Positions 1 to 13,730 are shown, numbered from the stretch's first letter. The stretch: 64,000 bases of DNA from Clavelina lepadiformis (GCF_947623445.1 NC_135243.1:14510501-14574500); one strand, 5' to 3'. Translations and numbers: made by a program. The notes: a model not told the origin generated them from the letters alone.

Positions 1-45
1 AGATCAAACGAGATCGGGTCTACTCAACCTGGTATGGTCGTAGGC
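1..45 (-). rRNA. 5S rRNA gene, partial (5' part only, cut by window edge)
   Basis: Only the first 45 nt of the gene are inside the window; the rest lies beyond the left edge. It has the CpG-lost form gatcaaacg in the arm III region and a normal gtaggc 5' end. Confidence 0.9.
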
Positions 46-156
46 GATTTCAAATGAAAGAAAATGTCTTTTTCAATTATAATTCGATTGCATAGGACAT
101 TCAAAAAATCAAATAGTTGCTATAAATTTGATTGAAAGATACAGCATGACTAAAAT

Positions 157-274
157 GCTTACAACACCCGGTATTACCAGGCAATCACACATCCAAGTAC
201 TAACCGGGCCCGAGGTTGCTTAACTTCCGAGATCGAACGAGATCGGGTCTACTCAACCTGGTATGGTCGTAGGC
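157..274 (-). rRNA. 5S rRNA gene, C-box variant
   Basis: Full-length 118-nt copy. Instead of the usual GGATGGGTGACCGCC core it reads GGATGTGTGATTGCC, so the region matching the Pol III C box (about nt 80-97) has three changes, and a fourth change follows close by (GGTAATACC). This form always comes with a spacer ending aaagatacag or a close relative. It recurs about 28 times in the window. TFIIIA binding to the C box is established for animal 5S genes, so weak transcription is a reasonable inference. It may be a silent or a differently regulated variant. Confidence 0.88.
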
Positions 275-385
275 GATTTCAAATGAAAGAAAAAGGCCTT
301 TTCAAATCTAATTCCATTGCATAGCAAATTCAAAAAAGCAAATAGTTGCTAAAAATTTAGTTGAAATATACAGCATGACTAAAAT

Positions 386-503
386 GCTTACAGCACCCGG
401 TATTCCCAGGCGGTCACCCATCCAAGTACTAACCGTGCCCGAAGTTGCTTAACTTCCGAGATCAGACGAGATCGGGTCTACTCAACCTGGTATGGTAGTA
501 GGT
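386..503 (-). rRNA. 5S rRNA gene, altered 5' end (ACCTACTACC type)
   Basis: Full length. The 5' end reads ACCTACTACC rather than GCCTACGACC, which adds mismatches to helix I against the 3' GTTGTAAGC. The middle has CCGTGCCC on the plus strand in place of CCGGGCCC. The adjacent upstream spacer is of the gatttcaaaagaattaaaa kind. This pairing of gene and spacer recurs at 7392, 11920, 13961, 22354, 32300, 36849, 54252, 59249 and 63330. Confidence 0.88.
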
Positions 504-1072
504 GATTTCAAAAGAATTAAAATGGCGTTTTTAATTCTAATTCGATTGCATAGGAAATTCAAAATCGCAAACAGATGTTATAAATTTAATTGAAATATAC
601 AGCATGACTAAAATGCTTACAACACCCGGTATTCCCAGGCGGTCACCCATCCAAGTACTAACCGGGCCCGAGGTTGCTTAACTTCCGAGATCGAACGAAA
701 TCGGGTCTACTCAACCTGGTATGGTCGTAGGCAATTTCAAAAGAAAGAAAATGGTCTTTCCACTTCTAATTCGATTGCATAGGAAATTCAAAAAAGCAAA
801 TAGTTGTTAAAAATTTGATTGAAATATACAGCATGACTAAAATGCTTACAACACCCGGTATTACCAGGCAATCACACATCCAAGTACTAACCGGGCCCGA
901 GGTTGCTTAACTTCCGAGATCGAACGAGATCGGGTCTACTCAAACTGGTATGGTCGTAGGCAATTTCAAAAGAAAGAAAATGGCGTTTTCAATTCTAATT
1001 CGATTGCATAGGAAATTCAAAAAAGCAAATAGTTGCTAAAAATTGAATCGAAATATACAGCATGACTAAAAT

Positions 1073-1190
1073 GCTTACAGCATCCACTATTCCCAGGCGA
1101 GCACCCATCCAAGTACTAACAGAACCCGAGGTTGCTTAACTTCGGAGATCGAACGAGATCGGGTCTACTCAACCTGGTATGGTCGTAGGC
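1073..1190 (-). rRNA. Divergent 5S rRNA gene copy (CATCCACTATT 3' arm)
   Basis: Full length but among the more divergent copies. The 3' arm reads cagcatccactattccc on the plus strand, followed by aggcgagcaccc, and the centre reads aacagaacccgagg, which changes the helix IV/V and intermediate-element region. Near-identical copies are at 8079, 17824, 23041, 27102, 32986 and 37307. A pseudogene is likely, but no indel proves it. Confidence 0.8.
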
Positions 1191-1988
1191 AATTTCAAAA
1201 GAAATAAAATGGCAATTTCAATTCTAATTCGATTTCATAGGAAATTCAAAAACGCAAATAGTTGCTATAAATTTAATTGAAATATACAGCATGTCTAAAA
1301 TGCTTATCGCACCCGGTATTCCCAGGCGGTCACCCTTCCAAGTACTAACCGGGCTCGAGGTTGCTTAACTTCCGAGATCGAACGAGATCGGGTCTACTCA
1401 ACCTGGTATGGTCGTAGGTGATTTCAAATGAAAGAAAATGGCCTTTTCAATTATAATTCGATTTCATAAGAAATTCAAAAAGGCAAACAGATGTTATAAA
1501 TTTAATTGAAGTATACAGCATGACTAAAATGCTTACAAAACCCGGTATTCCCAGGCGGTCACCCATCCAAGTACTAACCGGGCCCGAGGTTGCTTAATTT
1601 CCGAGATCGAACGAGATCGGGTCTACTCAACCTGGTATGGTCGTAGGCAATTTCAAAAGAAAGAAAATGGCCTTTTCAATTCTAATTCGATTGCATAGGA
1701 AATTCAAAAAAGCAAATAGTTGCTAAAAATTTAATCGAAATATACAGCATGACTAAAATGCTTACAGCACCCACTATTCCCAGGCGATCACCCATCCAAG
1801 TACTAACCGGGCCCGAGGTTGCTTGACTTCCGAGATCGAACGAGATCGGGTCTACTCAACCTGGTATGGTCGTAGGCGATTGCATATGAAAGAAAATGGT
1901 CTTTCCAATTCTAATCCGATTGCATAGGAAATTCAAAATAGAAAATAGTTGTTATAAATTTGATTGAAATATACAGCATGACTAAAAT

Positions 1989-2096
1989 GCTTACAACACC
2001 CTGTATTCCCAGGCGGTCACCCATCCAAGTACTAACCGGGTCCGAGGTTGCTTAACTTCCGAGATCGTATCTACTCAACCTGGAATGGTCGAAGGT
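1989..2096 (-). pseudogene. 5S rRNA pseudogene, 10-nt deletion with CC-to-TA change
   Basis: 108-nt form. Against the consensus it lacks 10 nt at about nt 31-40, has TA in place of CC at nt 28-29 (plus strand cgtatctac), and has a 5' end of ACCTTCGACC. The lost segment makes most of arm III and loop C, where uL18 and uL5 bind in known ribosome structures. The internal control region lies further 3' and is intact, so the copy could still be transcribed. Twenty copies share this form. Confidence 0.85.
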
Positions 2097-3340
2097 GGGT
2101 TCAAATGAAAGAAAATGGCTTTTTCAATTACAATTCGATTGCATAGGAAATTCAAAAAGCAAATATTTGCTATAAATTTAATTGAAATATACAGCATGAC
2201 TAAAATGCTTACAGCACCCGGTATTCCCAGGCGGTCACCCATCCAAGTACTAACCGGGCCCGAAGTTGCTTAACTTCCGAGAACAGACGAGATCGGGTCT
2301 ACTCAACCTGGTATGGTCGTAGGCAATTTCAAAAGAAAGAAAATGGCTTTTTCAATTATAATTCGATTTCATAGGAAATTCAAAAACGCAAATAGTTGCT
2401 ATAAATTTAATTGAAATATACAGCATGACTAAAATGCTTACAACACCCTGTATTCCTAGGCGGTCACCCATCCAAGTACTAACCGGGCCCGAGTTTGCTT
2501 AACTTCCGAGATCGAACGAGATCGGGTATACTCAACCTGGTATGGTCGTAGGCAAATTCAAATGAAAGAAAATGGCTTTTTCAATTCTAATTCGATTGCA
2601 TAGGAAATTCAAAAACGCAAATAGTTGCTATAATTTTAATTGACATATACAGCATGACTAAAATGCTTACAACACCCGGTATTCCCAGGCGATCACCCAT
2701 CCAAGTATTAACCGGGCCCGAGGTTGCTTAACTTCCGAGATCGAACGAGATCAGGTCTACTCAAACTGGTATGGTCGTAGGCGATTGCAAATGAAAGAAA
2801 ATGGTCTTTCCATATCTAATTCGATTGCATAGGAAATTCAAAATAGAAAATAGTTGTTATAAATTTGATTGAAATATACAGCATGACTAAAATGCTTACA
2901 ACACCCTGTATTCCCAGGCGGTCACTCTTCCAAGTACTAACCGGGTCCGAGGTTGCTTAAATTCCGAGATCGTATCTACTCAACCTGGTATGGTCGAAGG
3001 TGGGTTCAAATGAAAGAAAATGGCTTTTTCAATTACAATTCGATTGCATAGGAAATTCAAAAAACAAATAGTTGCTATAAATTTAATTGAAATATACAGC
3101 ATGACTAAAATGCTTACAACACCCTGTATTCCTAGGCGGTCACCCATCCAAGTACTAACCGGGCCCGAGGTTGCTTAACTTCCGAGATCGAACGAGATCG
3201 GGTCTACTCAACCTGGTATGGTCGTAGGCAATTTCAAATGAAAGAAAATGACTTTTTCAATTATAATTCGATTGCATAAGAAATTCAAAAACGCAAATAG
3301 TTGCTATAATTTTAATTGACATATACAGCATGACTAAAAT

Positions 3341-3448
3341 GCTTACAACACCCGGTATTCCCAGGCGGGCACCCATCCAAGTACTAACCGGGCCCGAGGT
3401 TGCTTAACTTCAGAGATCGGGTCTACTCAACCTGGTATGGTCGTAGGC
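3341..3448 (-). pseudogene. 5S rRNA pseudogene, simple 10-nt deletion
   Basis: 108-nt copy in which agatcgaacgagatcggg has shrunk to agatcggg on the plus strand. It also has the linked change cttcagagatc in place of cttccgagatc. The same form recurs at 4685, 19864, 25987, 26883 and 29142, each time before a weak-terminator gene or in that cassette. Confidence 0.85.
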
Positions 3449-3559
3449 GATTTCAAATGAAAGAAAATGGCTTTTTTAATTATAATTCGTTTGCATAGGA
3501 AATTCAAAATCACAAACAGTTGCTATATATTTAATTGAAATATACAGCATGACTAAATT

Positions 3560-3677
3560 GCTTACAACACCCGGTATTCCCAGGCGGTCACCCATCCAAG
3601 TACTAACCGGGCCCGAGGTTGCTTAACTTCCAAGATCAAACGAGATCGGGTCTACTCAACCTGGTATGGTCGTAGGC
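3560..3677 (-). rRNA. 5S rRNA gene with weakened terminator (T3)
   Basis: The gene body is close to consensus and 118 nt long. The 3' flank on the minus strand is GCAATTTAGTC, so the usual T4 run is T3. The small inverted repeat around it is also broken. T4 or longer is the normal minimal Pol III stop in animals, so read-through into the spacer is likely if it is transcribed. I count 32 such units in the window. Confidence 0.88.
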
Positions 3678-6600
3678 GATTTCAAATGAAAGAAAATGGC
3701 TTTTTCAATTATAATTCGATTGCATAGGACATTCAAAAAATCAAATAGTTGCTATAAATTTGATTGAAAGATACAGCATGACTAAAATGCTTACAACACC
3801 CGGTATTACCAGGCAATCACACATCCAAGTACTAACCGGGCCCGAGGTTGCTTAACTTCCGAGATCGGGTCTACTCAACCTGGTATGGTCGTAGGCGATT
3901 TCAAATGAAAGAAAATTGCTTTTTTAATTATAATTCGTTTGCATAGGAAATTCAAAATCACAAACAGTTGCTATATATTTATTTGAAATATACAGCATGA
4001 TTAAATTGCTTACCACACCCGGTATTCCCAGGCGGTCACCCATCCAAGTACTAACCGGGCCCGAGGTTGCTTAACTTCCGAGATCGAACGAGATCGGGTC
4101 TACTCAACCTGGTATGGTGGTAGGCAATTTCAAATGAAAGAAAATGACTTTTTCAATTCTAATTCGATTGCATAGGAAATTCAAAAACGCAAATTGTTGC
4201 TATAATTTTAATTGACATATACAGCATGACTAAAATGCTTACAACACCCGGTATTCCCAGGCGGGCACCCATCCAAGTACTAACCGGGCCCGAGGTTGCT
4301 TAACTTCCGAGATCGGGTCTACTCAACCTGGTATGGTCGTAGGCAATTTCAAAAGAAAGAAAATGGCCCTTTCAATTCTAATTCGATTGCATAGGAAATT
4401 CAAAAAAGCAAATATTTGCTAAAAATTTAATCGAAATATACAGCATGACTAAAATGCTTACCACACCCGGTATTCCCAGGCGGTCACCCATCCAAGTACT
4501 AACCGGGCCCGAGGTTGCTTAACTTCCGAGATCGAACGAGATCGGGTCTACTCAACCTGGTATGGTGGTAGGCAATTTCAAATGAAAGAAAATGACTTTT
4601 TCAATTATAATTCGATTGCATAGGAAATTCAAAAACGCAAATAGTTGCTATAATTTTAATTGACATATACAGCATGACTAAAATGCTTACAACACCCGGT
4701 ATTCCCAGGCGGGCACCCATCCAAGTACTAACCGGGCCCGAGGTTGCTTAACTTCAGAGATCGGGTCTACTCAACCTGGTATGGTCGTAGGCGATTTCAA
4801 ATGAAAGAAAATGGCTTTTTTAATTATAATTCGTTTGCATAGGAAATTCAAAATCACAAACAGTTGCTATATATTTAATTGAAATATACAGCATGACTAA
4901 ATTGCTTACAACACCCGGTATTCCCAGGCGGTCACCCATCCAAGTACTAACCGGGCCCGAGGTTGCTTAACTTCCAAGATCAAACGAGATCGGGTCTACT
5001 CAACCTGGTATGGTCGTAGGCGATTTCAAATGAAAGAAAATGGCTTTTTCAATTATAATTCGATTGCATAGGACATTCAAAAAATCAAATAGTTGCTATA
5101 AATTTGATTGAAAGATACAGCATGACTAAAATGCTTACAACACCCGGTATTACCAGGCAATCACACATCCAAGTACTAAACGGGCCCGAGGTTGCTTAAC
5201 TTCCGAGATCGAACGAGATCGGGTCTACTCAACCTGGTATGGTCGTAGGCGATTTCAAATGAAAGAAAATGGCCCTTTCAATTCTAATTCGATTGCATAG
5301 CAATTTCAAAAAAGCAAACAGTTGCTAAAAATTTAATTGAAATATACAGCATGACTAAAATGCTTACAGCACCCGGTATTCCCAGGCGGTCACCCATCCA
5401 AGTACTAACCGGGCCCGAAATTGCTTAACTTCCGAGATCAGACGAGATCGGGTCTACTCAACCTGGTATGGTAGTAGGTGATTTCAAAAGAAAGAAAATG
5501 GCGTTTTCAATTCTAATTCGATTGCATAGGAAATTCAAAATCGCAAACAGATGTTATAAATTTAATTGAAATATACAGCATGACTAAAATGCTTACAACA
5601 CCCGGTATTCCCAGGCGGTCACCCATCCAAGTACTAACCGGGCCCGAGGTTGCTTAACTTCCGAGATCGAACAAGATCGAGTCTACTCAACCTGATATGG
5701 TCGTAGGCAATTTCAAAAGAAAGAAAATGGTCTTTCCAATTCTAATTCGATTGCATAGGAAATTCAAAATAGAAAATAGTTGTTATAAATTTGTTTGAAA
5801 TATACAGCATGACTAAAATGCTTACAACACCCTGTATTCCCAAGCGGTCACTCATTCAAGTACTAACCGGGTCCGAGGTTGCTTAAATTCCGAGATCGTA
5901 TCTACTCAACCTGGTATGGTCGAAGGTGGGTTCAAATGAAAGAAAATGGCTTTTTCAATTACAATTCGATTGCATAGGAAATTCAAAAAACAAATAGTTG
6001 CTATAAATTTAATAGAAATATACAGCATGACTAAAATGCTTACAACACCCTGTATTCCTAGGCGGTCACCCATCCAAGTACTAACCGGGCCCGAGGTTGC
6101 TTAACTTCCGAGATCGAACGAGATCGGGTCTACTCAACCTGGTATGGTCGTAGGCAATTTCAAATGAAAGAAAATGGCTTTTTCAATTATAATTCGATTG
6201 CATAGGAAATTCAAAATCACAAACAGTTGCTATATGTTTATTTGAAGTATACAGCATGACTAAAATGCTTACAACACCCGGTATTCCCAGGCGGTCACCC
6301 ATCCAAGTACTAACCGGGCCCGAGATTGCTTAACTTCCGAGATCGGGTCTACTCAACCTGGTATGGTCGTAGGCGATTTCAAATGAAAGAAAATGGCTTT
6401 TTTATTTATAATTCGTTTGCATAGGAAATTCAAAATCACAAACAGTTGCTATATATTTATTTGACATATACAGCATGATTAAATTGCTTACAACACCCGG
6501 TATTCCCAGGCGGTCACCCATCCAAGTAATAACCGGGCCCGAGGTTGCTTAACTTCCGAGATCGAACGAGATCGGGTCTACTCAACCTGGTATGGTGGTA

Positions 6601-7162
6601 GGCAATTTCAAATGAAAGAAAATGACTTTTTCAATTATAATTCGATTGCATAGGAAATTCAAAAACGCAAATAGTTGCTATAATTTTAATTGACATATAC
6701 AGCATGACTAAAATGCTTACAACACCCGGTATTCCCAGGCGGTCACCCATCCAAGTACTAACCGGGCCCGAAGTTGCTTAACTTCCGAGATCGGGTCTAC
6801 TCAACCTGGTATGGTCGTAGGCGATTTCAAATGAAAGAAAATGGCTTTTTTAATTATAATTCGTTTGCATAGGAAATTCAAAATCACAAACAGTTGCTAT
6901 ATATTTAATTGAAATATACAGCATGACTAAAATGCTTACAACACCCGGTATTCCCAGGCGGTCACCCATCCAAGTACTAACCGGGCCCGAGGTTGCTTAA
7001 CTTCCGAGATCAAACGAGATCGGGTCTACTCAACCTGGTATGGTCGTAGGCGATTTCAAATGAAAGAAAATGTCTTTTTCAATTATAATTCGATTGCATA
7101 GGACATTCAAAAAATCAAATAGTTGCTATAAATTTGATTGAAAGATACAGCATGACTAAAAT

Positions 7163-9441
7163 GCTTACAACACCCGGTATTACCAGGCAATCACACATCC
7201 AAGTACTAACCGGGCCCGAGGTTGCTTAACTTCCGAGATCGAACGAGATCGGGTCTACTCAACCTGGTATGGTCGTAGGCGATTTCAAATGAAAGAAAAA
7301 GGCCTTTTCAAATCTAATTCCATTGCATAGCAAATTCAAAAAAGCAAATAGTTGCTAAAAATTTAGTTGAAATATACAGCATGACTAAAATGCTTACAGC
7401 ACCCGGTATTCCCAGGCGGTCACCCATCCAAGTACTAACCGTGCCCGAAGTTGCTTAACTTCCGAGATCAGACGAGATCGGGTCTACTCAACCTGGTATG
7501 GTAGTAGGTGATTTCAAAAGAATTAAAATGGCGTTTTTAATTCTAATTCGATTGCATAGGAAATTCAAAATCGCAAACAGATGTTATAAATTTAATTGAA
7601 ATATACAGCATGACTAAAATGCTTACAACACCCGGTATTCCCAGGCGGTCACCCATCCAAGTACTAACCGGGCCAGAGGTTGCTTAACTTCCGAGATCGA
7701 ACGAAATCGGGTCTACTCAACCTGGTATGGTCGTAGGCAATTTCAAAAGAAAGAAAATGGTCTTTCCACTTCTAATTCGATTGCATAGGAAATTCAAAAA
7801 AGCAAATAGTTGTTAAAAATTTGATTGAAATATACAGCATGACTAAAATGCTTACAACACCCGGTATTACCAGGCAATCACACATCCAAGTACTAACCGG
7901 GCCCGAGGTTGCTTAACTTCCGAGATCGAACGAGATCGGGTCTACTCAAACTGGTATGGTCGTAGGCAATTTCAAAAGAAAGAAAATGGCGTTTTCAATT
8001 CTAATTCGATTGCATAGGAAATTCAAAAAAGCAAATAGTTGCTAAAAATTGAATCGAAATATACAGCATGACTAAAATGCTTACAGCATCCACTATTCCC
8101 AGGCGAGCACCCATCCAAGTACTAACAGAACCCGAGGTTGCTTAACTTCGGAGATCGAACGAGATCGGGTCTACTCAACCTGGTATGGTCGTAGGCAATT
8201 TCAAAAGAAATAAAATGGCAATTTCAATTCTAATTCGATTTCATAGGAAATTCAAAAACGCAAATAGTTGCTATAAATTTAATTGAAATATACAGCATGT
8301 CTAAAATGCTTATCGCACCCGGTATTCCCAGGCGGTCACCCTTCCAAGTACTAACCGGGCTCGAGGTTGCTTAACTTCCGAGATCGAACGAGATCGGGTC
8401 TACTCAACCTGGTATGGTCGTAGGTGATTTCAAATGAAAGAAAATGGCCTTTTCAATTATAATTCGATTTCATAAGAAATTCAAAAAAGCAAACAGATGT
8501 TATAAATGTAATTGAAGTATACAGCATGACTAAAATGCTTACAAAACCCGGTATTCCCAGGCGGTCACCCATCCAAGTACTAACCGGGCCCGAGGTTGCT
8601 TAATTTCCGAGATCGAACGAGATCGGGTCTACTCAACCTGGTATGGTCGTAGGCAATTTCAAAAGAAAGAAAATGGCCTTTTCAATTCTAATTCGATTGC
8701 ATAGGAAATTCAAAAAAGCAAATAGTTGCTAAAAATTTAATCGAAATATACAGCATGACTAAAATGCTTACAGCACCCACTATTCCCAGGCGATCACCCA
8801 TCCAAGTACTAACCGGGCCCGAGGTTGCTTAACTTCCGAGATCGAACGAGATCGGGTCTACTCAACCTGGTATGGTCGTAGGCGATTGCATATGAAAGAA
8901 AATGGTCTTTCCAATTCTAATCCGATTGCATAGGAAATTCAAAATAGAAAATAGTTGTTATAAATTTGATTGAAATATACAGCATGACTAAAATGCTTAC
9001 AACACCCTGTATTCCCAGGCGGTCACCCATCCAAGTACTAACCGGGTCCGAGGTTGCTTAACTTCCGAGATCGTATCTACTCAACCTGGAATGGTCGAAG
9101 GTGGGTTCAAATGAAAGAAAATGGCTTTTTCAATTACAATTCGATTGCATAGGAAATTCAAAAAGCAAATATTTGCTATAAATTTAATTGAAATATACAG
9201 CATGACTAAAATGCTTACAGCACCCGGTATTCCCAGGCGGTCACCCATCCAAGTACTAACCGGGCCCGAAGTTGCTTAACTTCCGAGAACAGACGAGATC
9301 GGGTCTACTCAACCTGGTATGGTAGTAGGTGATTTCAAAAGAAAGAAAATGGCGTTTTCAATTCTAATTCGATTGCATAGGAAATTCAAAATCGCAAACA
9401 GATGTTATAAATTTAATTGAAATATACAGCATGACTAAAAT
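7163..9441 (-). repeat. Array block 3: 10 5S units, copy of block 1
   Basis: Gene low coordinates: 7163, 7392, 7621, 7850, 8079, 8308, 8537, 8766, 8995s, 9213. Units correspond one for one with 157-2207 at a constant offset of 7006. Within the gene at 9213 the sequence leaves the block-1 pattern: its 5' end is gtagtaggt, where 2207 has gtcgtaggc. One extra unit (9442) follows before the two copies agree again. Confidence 0.93.
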
Positions 9442-11689
9442 GCTTACAACACCCGGTATTCCCAGGCGGTCACCCATCCAAGTACTAACCGGGCCCGAGG
9501 TTGCTTAACTTCCGAGATCGAACGAGATCAGGTCTACTCAACCTGGTATGGTCGTAGGCAATTTCAAAAGAAAGAAAATGGCTTTTTCAATTATAATTCG
9601 ATTTCATAGGAAATTCAAAAACGCAAATAGTTGCTATAAATTTAATTGAAATATACAGCATGACTAAAATGCTTACAACACCCTGTATTCCTAGGCGGTC
9701 ACCCATCCAAGTACTAACCGGGCCCGAGTTTGCTTAACTTCCGAGATCGAACGAGATCGGGTCTACTCAACCTGGTATGGTCGTAGGCAAATTCAAATGA
9801 AAGAAAATGGCTTTTTCAATTCTAATTCGATTGCATAGGAAATTCAAAAACGCAAATAGTTGCTATAATTTTAATTGACATATACAGCATGACTAAAATG
9901 CTTACAACACCCGGTATTCCCAGGCGATCACCCATCCAAGTATTAACCGGGCCCGAGGTTGCTTAACTTCCGAGATCGAACGAGATCGGGTCTACTCAAA
10001 CTGGTATGGTCGTAGGCGATTGCAAATGAAAGAAAATGGTCTTTCCATACCTAATTCGATTGCATAGGAAATTCAAAATAGAAAATAGTTGTTATAAATT
10101 TGATTGAAATATACAGCATGACTAAAATGCTTACAACACCCTGTATTCCCAGGCGGTCACTCATCCAAGTACTAACCGGGTCCGAGGTTGCTTAAATTCC
10201 GAGATCGTATCTACTCAACCTGGTATGGTCGAAGGTGGGTTCAAATGAAAGAAAATGGCTTTTTCAATTACAATTCGATTGCATAGGACATTCAAAAAGC
10301 AAATAGTTGCTATAAATTTAATAGAAATATACAGCATGACTAAAATGCTTACAACACCCTGTATTCCTAGGCGGTCACCCATCCAAGTACTAACCGGGCC
10401 CGAGGTTGCTTAACTTCCGAGATCGAACGAGATCGGGTCTACTCAACCTGGTATGGTCGTAGGCAATTTCAAATGAAAAAAAATGGCTTTTTCAATTATA
10501 ATTCGATTGCATAGGAAACTCAAAAACGCAAATAGTTGCTATAAATTTAATTGACATATACAGCATGACTAAAATGCTTACAACACCCGGTATTCCCAGG
10601 CGGTCACCCATCCAAGTACTAACCGGGCCCGAGATTGCTTAACTTCCGAGATCGGGTCTACTCAACTTGTATGGTCGTAGGCGATTTCAAATGAAAGAAA
10701 ATTGCTTTTTTAATTATAATTCGTTTGCATAGGAAATTCAAAATCACAAACAGTTGCTATATATTTATTTGAAATATACAGCATGATTAAATTGCTTACC
10801 ACACCCGGTATTCCCAGGCGGTCACCCATCCAAGTACTAACCGGGTCCGAGGTTGCTTAAATTCCGAGATCGTATCTACTCAACCTGGTATGGTCGAAGG
10901 TGGGTTCAAATGAAAGAAAATGGCTTTTTCAATTACAATTCGATTGCATAGGAAATTCAAAAAAGCAAATAGTTGCTATAAATTTAATAGAAATATACAG
11001 CATGACTAAAATGCTTACAACACCCTGTATTCCTAGGCGGTCACCCATCCAAGTACTAACCGGGCCCGAGGTTGCTTAACTTCCGAGATCGAACGAGATC
11101 GGGTCTACTCAACCTGGTATGGTCGTAGGCAATTTCAAATGAAAGTAAATGGCTTTTTCAATTATAATTCGATTGCATAGGAAATTCAAAATCACAAACA
11201 GTTGCTATATATTTATTTGAAGTATACAGCATGACTAAAATGCTTACAACACCCGGTATTCCCAGGCGGTCACCCATCCAAGTACTAACCGGGCCCGAGA
11301 TTGCTTAACTTCCGAGACCGGGTCTACTCAACCTGGTATGGTCGTAGGCGATTTCAAATGAAAGAAAATGGCTTTTTTAATTATAATTCGTTTGCATAGG
11401 AAATTCAAAATCACAAACAGTTGCTATATATTTAATTGAAATATACAGCATGACTAAAATGCTTACAGCACCCGGTATTCCCAGGCGGTCACCCATCCAA
11501 GTACTAACCGGGCCCGAGGTTGCTTAACTTCCGAGATCAAACGAGATCGGGTCTACTCAACCTGGTATGGTCGTAGGCGATTTCAAATGAAAGAAAATGT
11601 CTTTTTCAATTATAATTCGATTGCATAGGACATTCAAAAAATCAAATAGTTGCTATAAATTTGATTGAAAGATACAGCATGACTAAAAT
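9442..11689 (-). repeat. Array block 4: 10 5S units
   Basis: Gene low coordinates: 9442, 9671, 9900, 10129s, 10347, 10576s (ends 10682), 10794s, 11013, 11242s, 11461. The order 9671-10347 matches 2436-3112. Half of the rest are short forms. Confidence 0.92.
10576..10682 (-). pseudogene. 5S rRNA pseudogene, shortest copy (107 nt)
   Basis: It carries the 10-nt arm III deletion and has lost one more base in the 5' part of helix II (plus strand caacttgtatgg for caacctggtatgg). This is the shortest gene copy in the window. Confidence 0.85.
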
Positions 11690-13730
11690 GCTTACAACAC
11701 CCGGTATTACCAGGCAATCACACATCCAAGTACTAACCGGGCCCGAGGTTGCTTAACTTCCGAGATCGAACGAGATCGGGTCTATTCAACCTGGTATGGT
11801 CGTAGGCGATTTCAAATGAAAGAAAAAAGGCCTTTTCAAATCTAATTCCATTGCATAGCAAATTCAAAAAAGCAAATAGTTGCTAAAAATTTAGTTGAAA
11901 TATACAGCATGACTAAAATGCTTACAGCACCCGGTATTCCCAGGCGGTCACCCATCCAAGTACTAACCGTGCCCGAAGTTGCTTAACTTCCGAGATCAGA
12001 CGTGATCGGGTCTACTCAACCTGGTATGGTAGTAGGTGATTTCAAAAGAATTAAAATGGCGTTTTTAATTCTAATTCGATTGCATAGGGAATTCAAAATC
12101 GCAAACAGATGTTATAAATTTAATTGAAATATACAGCATGACTAAAATGCTTACAACACCCGGTATTCCCAGGCGGTCACCCATCCAAGTACTAACCGGG
12201 CCCGAGGTTGCTTAACATCCGAGATCGAACGAGATCGGGTCTACTCAACCTGGTATGGTCGTAGGTGATTTCAAATGAAAGAAAATGGCCTTTTCAATTA
12301 TAATTCGATTTCATAAGAAATTCAAAAAGGCAAACAGATGTTATAAATTTAATTGAAGTATACAGCATGACTAAAATGCTTACAAAACCCGGTATTCCCA
12401 GGCGGTCACCCATCCAAGTACTAACCGGGCCCGAGGTTGCTTAATTTCCGAGATCGAACGAGATCGGGTCTACTCAACCTGGTATGGTCGTAGGCGATTT
12501 CAAAAGAAAGAAAATGGCCTTTTCAATTCTAATTCGATTGCATAGGAAATTCAAAAAAGCAAATAGTTGCTAAAAATTTAATCGAAATATACAGCATGAC
12601 TAAAATGCTTACAGCACCCACTATTCCCAGGCGATCACCCATCCAAGTACTAACCGGGCCCAAGGTTGCTTAATTTCCGAGATCGAACGAGATCGGGTCT
12701 ACTCAACCTGGTATGGTCGTAGGCGATTTCAAAAAAAAGAAAATGGTCTTTCCAATTCTAATCCGATTGCATAGGAAATTCAAAATAGAAAATAGTTGTT
12801 ATAAATTTGATTGAAATATACAGCATGACTAAAATGCTTACAACACCCGGTATTCCCAGGCGGTCACTCATCCAAGTACTAACCGGGTCCGAGGTTGCTT
12901 AACTTCCGAGATCGTATCTACTCAACATGGTATGGTCGAAGGTGGGTTCAAATGAAAGAAAATGGCTTTTTCAATTACAATTCGATTGCATAGGAAATTC
13001 AAAAAGCAAATAGTTGCTATAAATTTAATTGAAATATACAGCATGACTAAAATGCTTACAACACCCTGTATTCCTAGGCGGTCACCCATCCAAGTACTAA
13101 CAGGGCCCGAGGTTGCTTAACTTCCGAGATCGAACGAGATCGGGACTACTCAACCTGATATGGTCGTAGGCAATTTAAAATGAAAGAAAAAGGCTTTTTC
13201 AATTCTAATTCGATTGCATAGGAAATTGAAAAACGCAAATAGTTGTTATAATTTTAATTGACATATACAGCATGACTAAAATGCTTACAACACCCGGTAT
13301 TCCCAGGCGGTCACCCATCCAAGTACTAACCGGGCCCGAGATTGCTTAACTTCCGATATCGGGTCTACTCAACCTGGTATGGTCGTAGGCGATTTCAAAT
13401 CAAAGAAAATGGCTTTTTTAATTAAAATTCGTTTGCATAGGAAATTCAAAATCACAAACAGTTGCTATATATTTATTTGAAGTATACAGCATGACTAAAA
13501 TGCTTACAACACCCGGTATTCCCAGGCGGTCACCCATCCAAGTACTAACCGGGCCCGAGGTTGCTTAACTTCCGAGATCAAACGAGATCGGGTCTACTCA
13601 ACCTGGTATGGTCGTAGGCGATTTCAAATGAAAGAAAATGTCTTTTTCAATTATAATTCGATTGCATAGGACATTCAAAAAATCAAATAGTTGCTATAAA
13701 TTTGATTGAAAGATACAGCATGACTAAAAT
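11690..13730 (-). repeat. Array block 5: 9 5S units (2041-bp higher-order repeat, copy A)
   Basis: Gene low coordinates: 11690, 11920, 12149, 12378, 12607, 12836s, 13054, 13283s, 13502. The first six units are repeated at 13731-14877 with offset 2041, immediately next to this block, so it is a direct nine-unit duplication. Confidence 0.92.

Larger units (their letters stand above)
1..2206 (-). repeat. Array block 1: partial gene plus 9 complete 5S units
   Basis: Gene low coordinates: 157, 386, 615, 844, 1073, 1302, 1531, 1760, 1989s. This is a run of nine different variants in fixed order. The same order recurs, almost identical, from 7163 (offset 7006). Differences I saw between the two copies are few, for example 670 against 7676 and 1825 against 8831. 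The block holds nothing but 5S genes and spacers. Confidence 0.93.
2207..7162 (-). repeat. Array block 2: 22 5S units, rich in short/weak-terminator cassette
   Basis: Gene low coordinates: 2207, 2436, 2665, 2894s, 3112, 3341s, 3560, 3789s, 4008, 4237s, 4456, 4685s, 4904, 5133, 5362, 5591, 5820s, 6038, 6267s, 6486, 6715s, 6934. Long and short genes alternate for much of it. The cassette 4456-5250 is seen again at 19635, 25758 and 28913. Confidence 0.93.
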
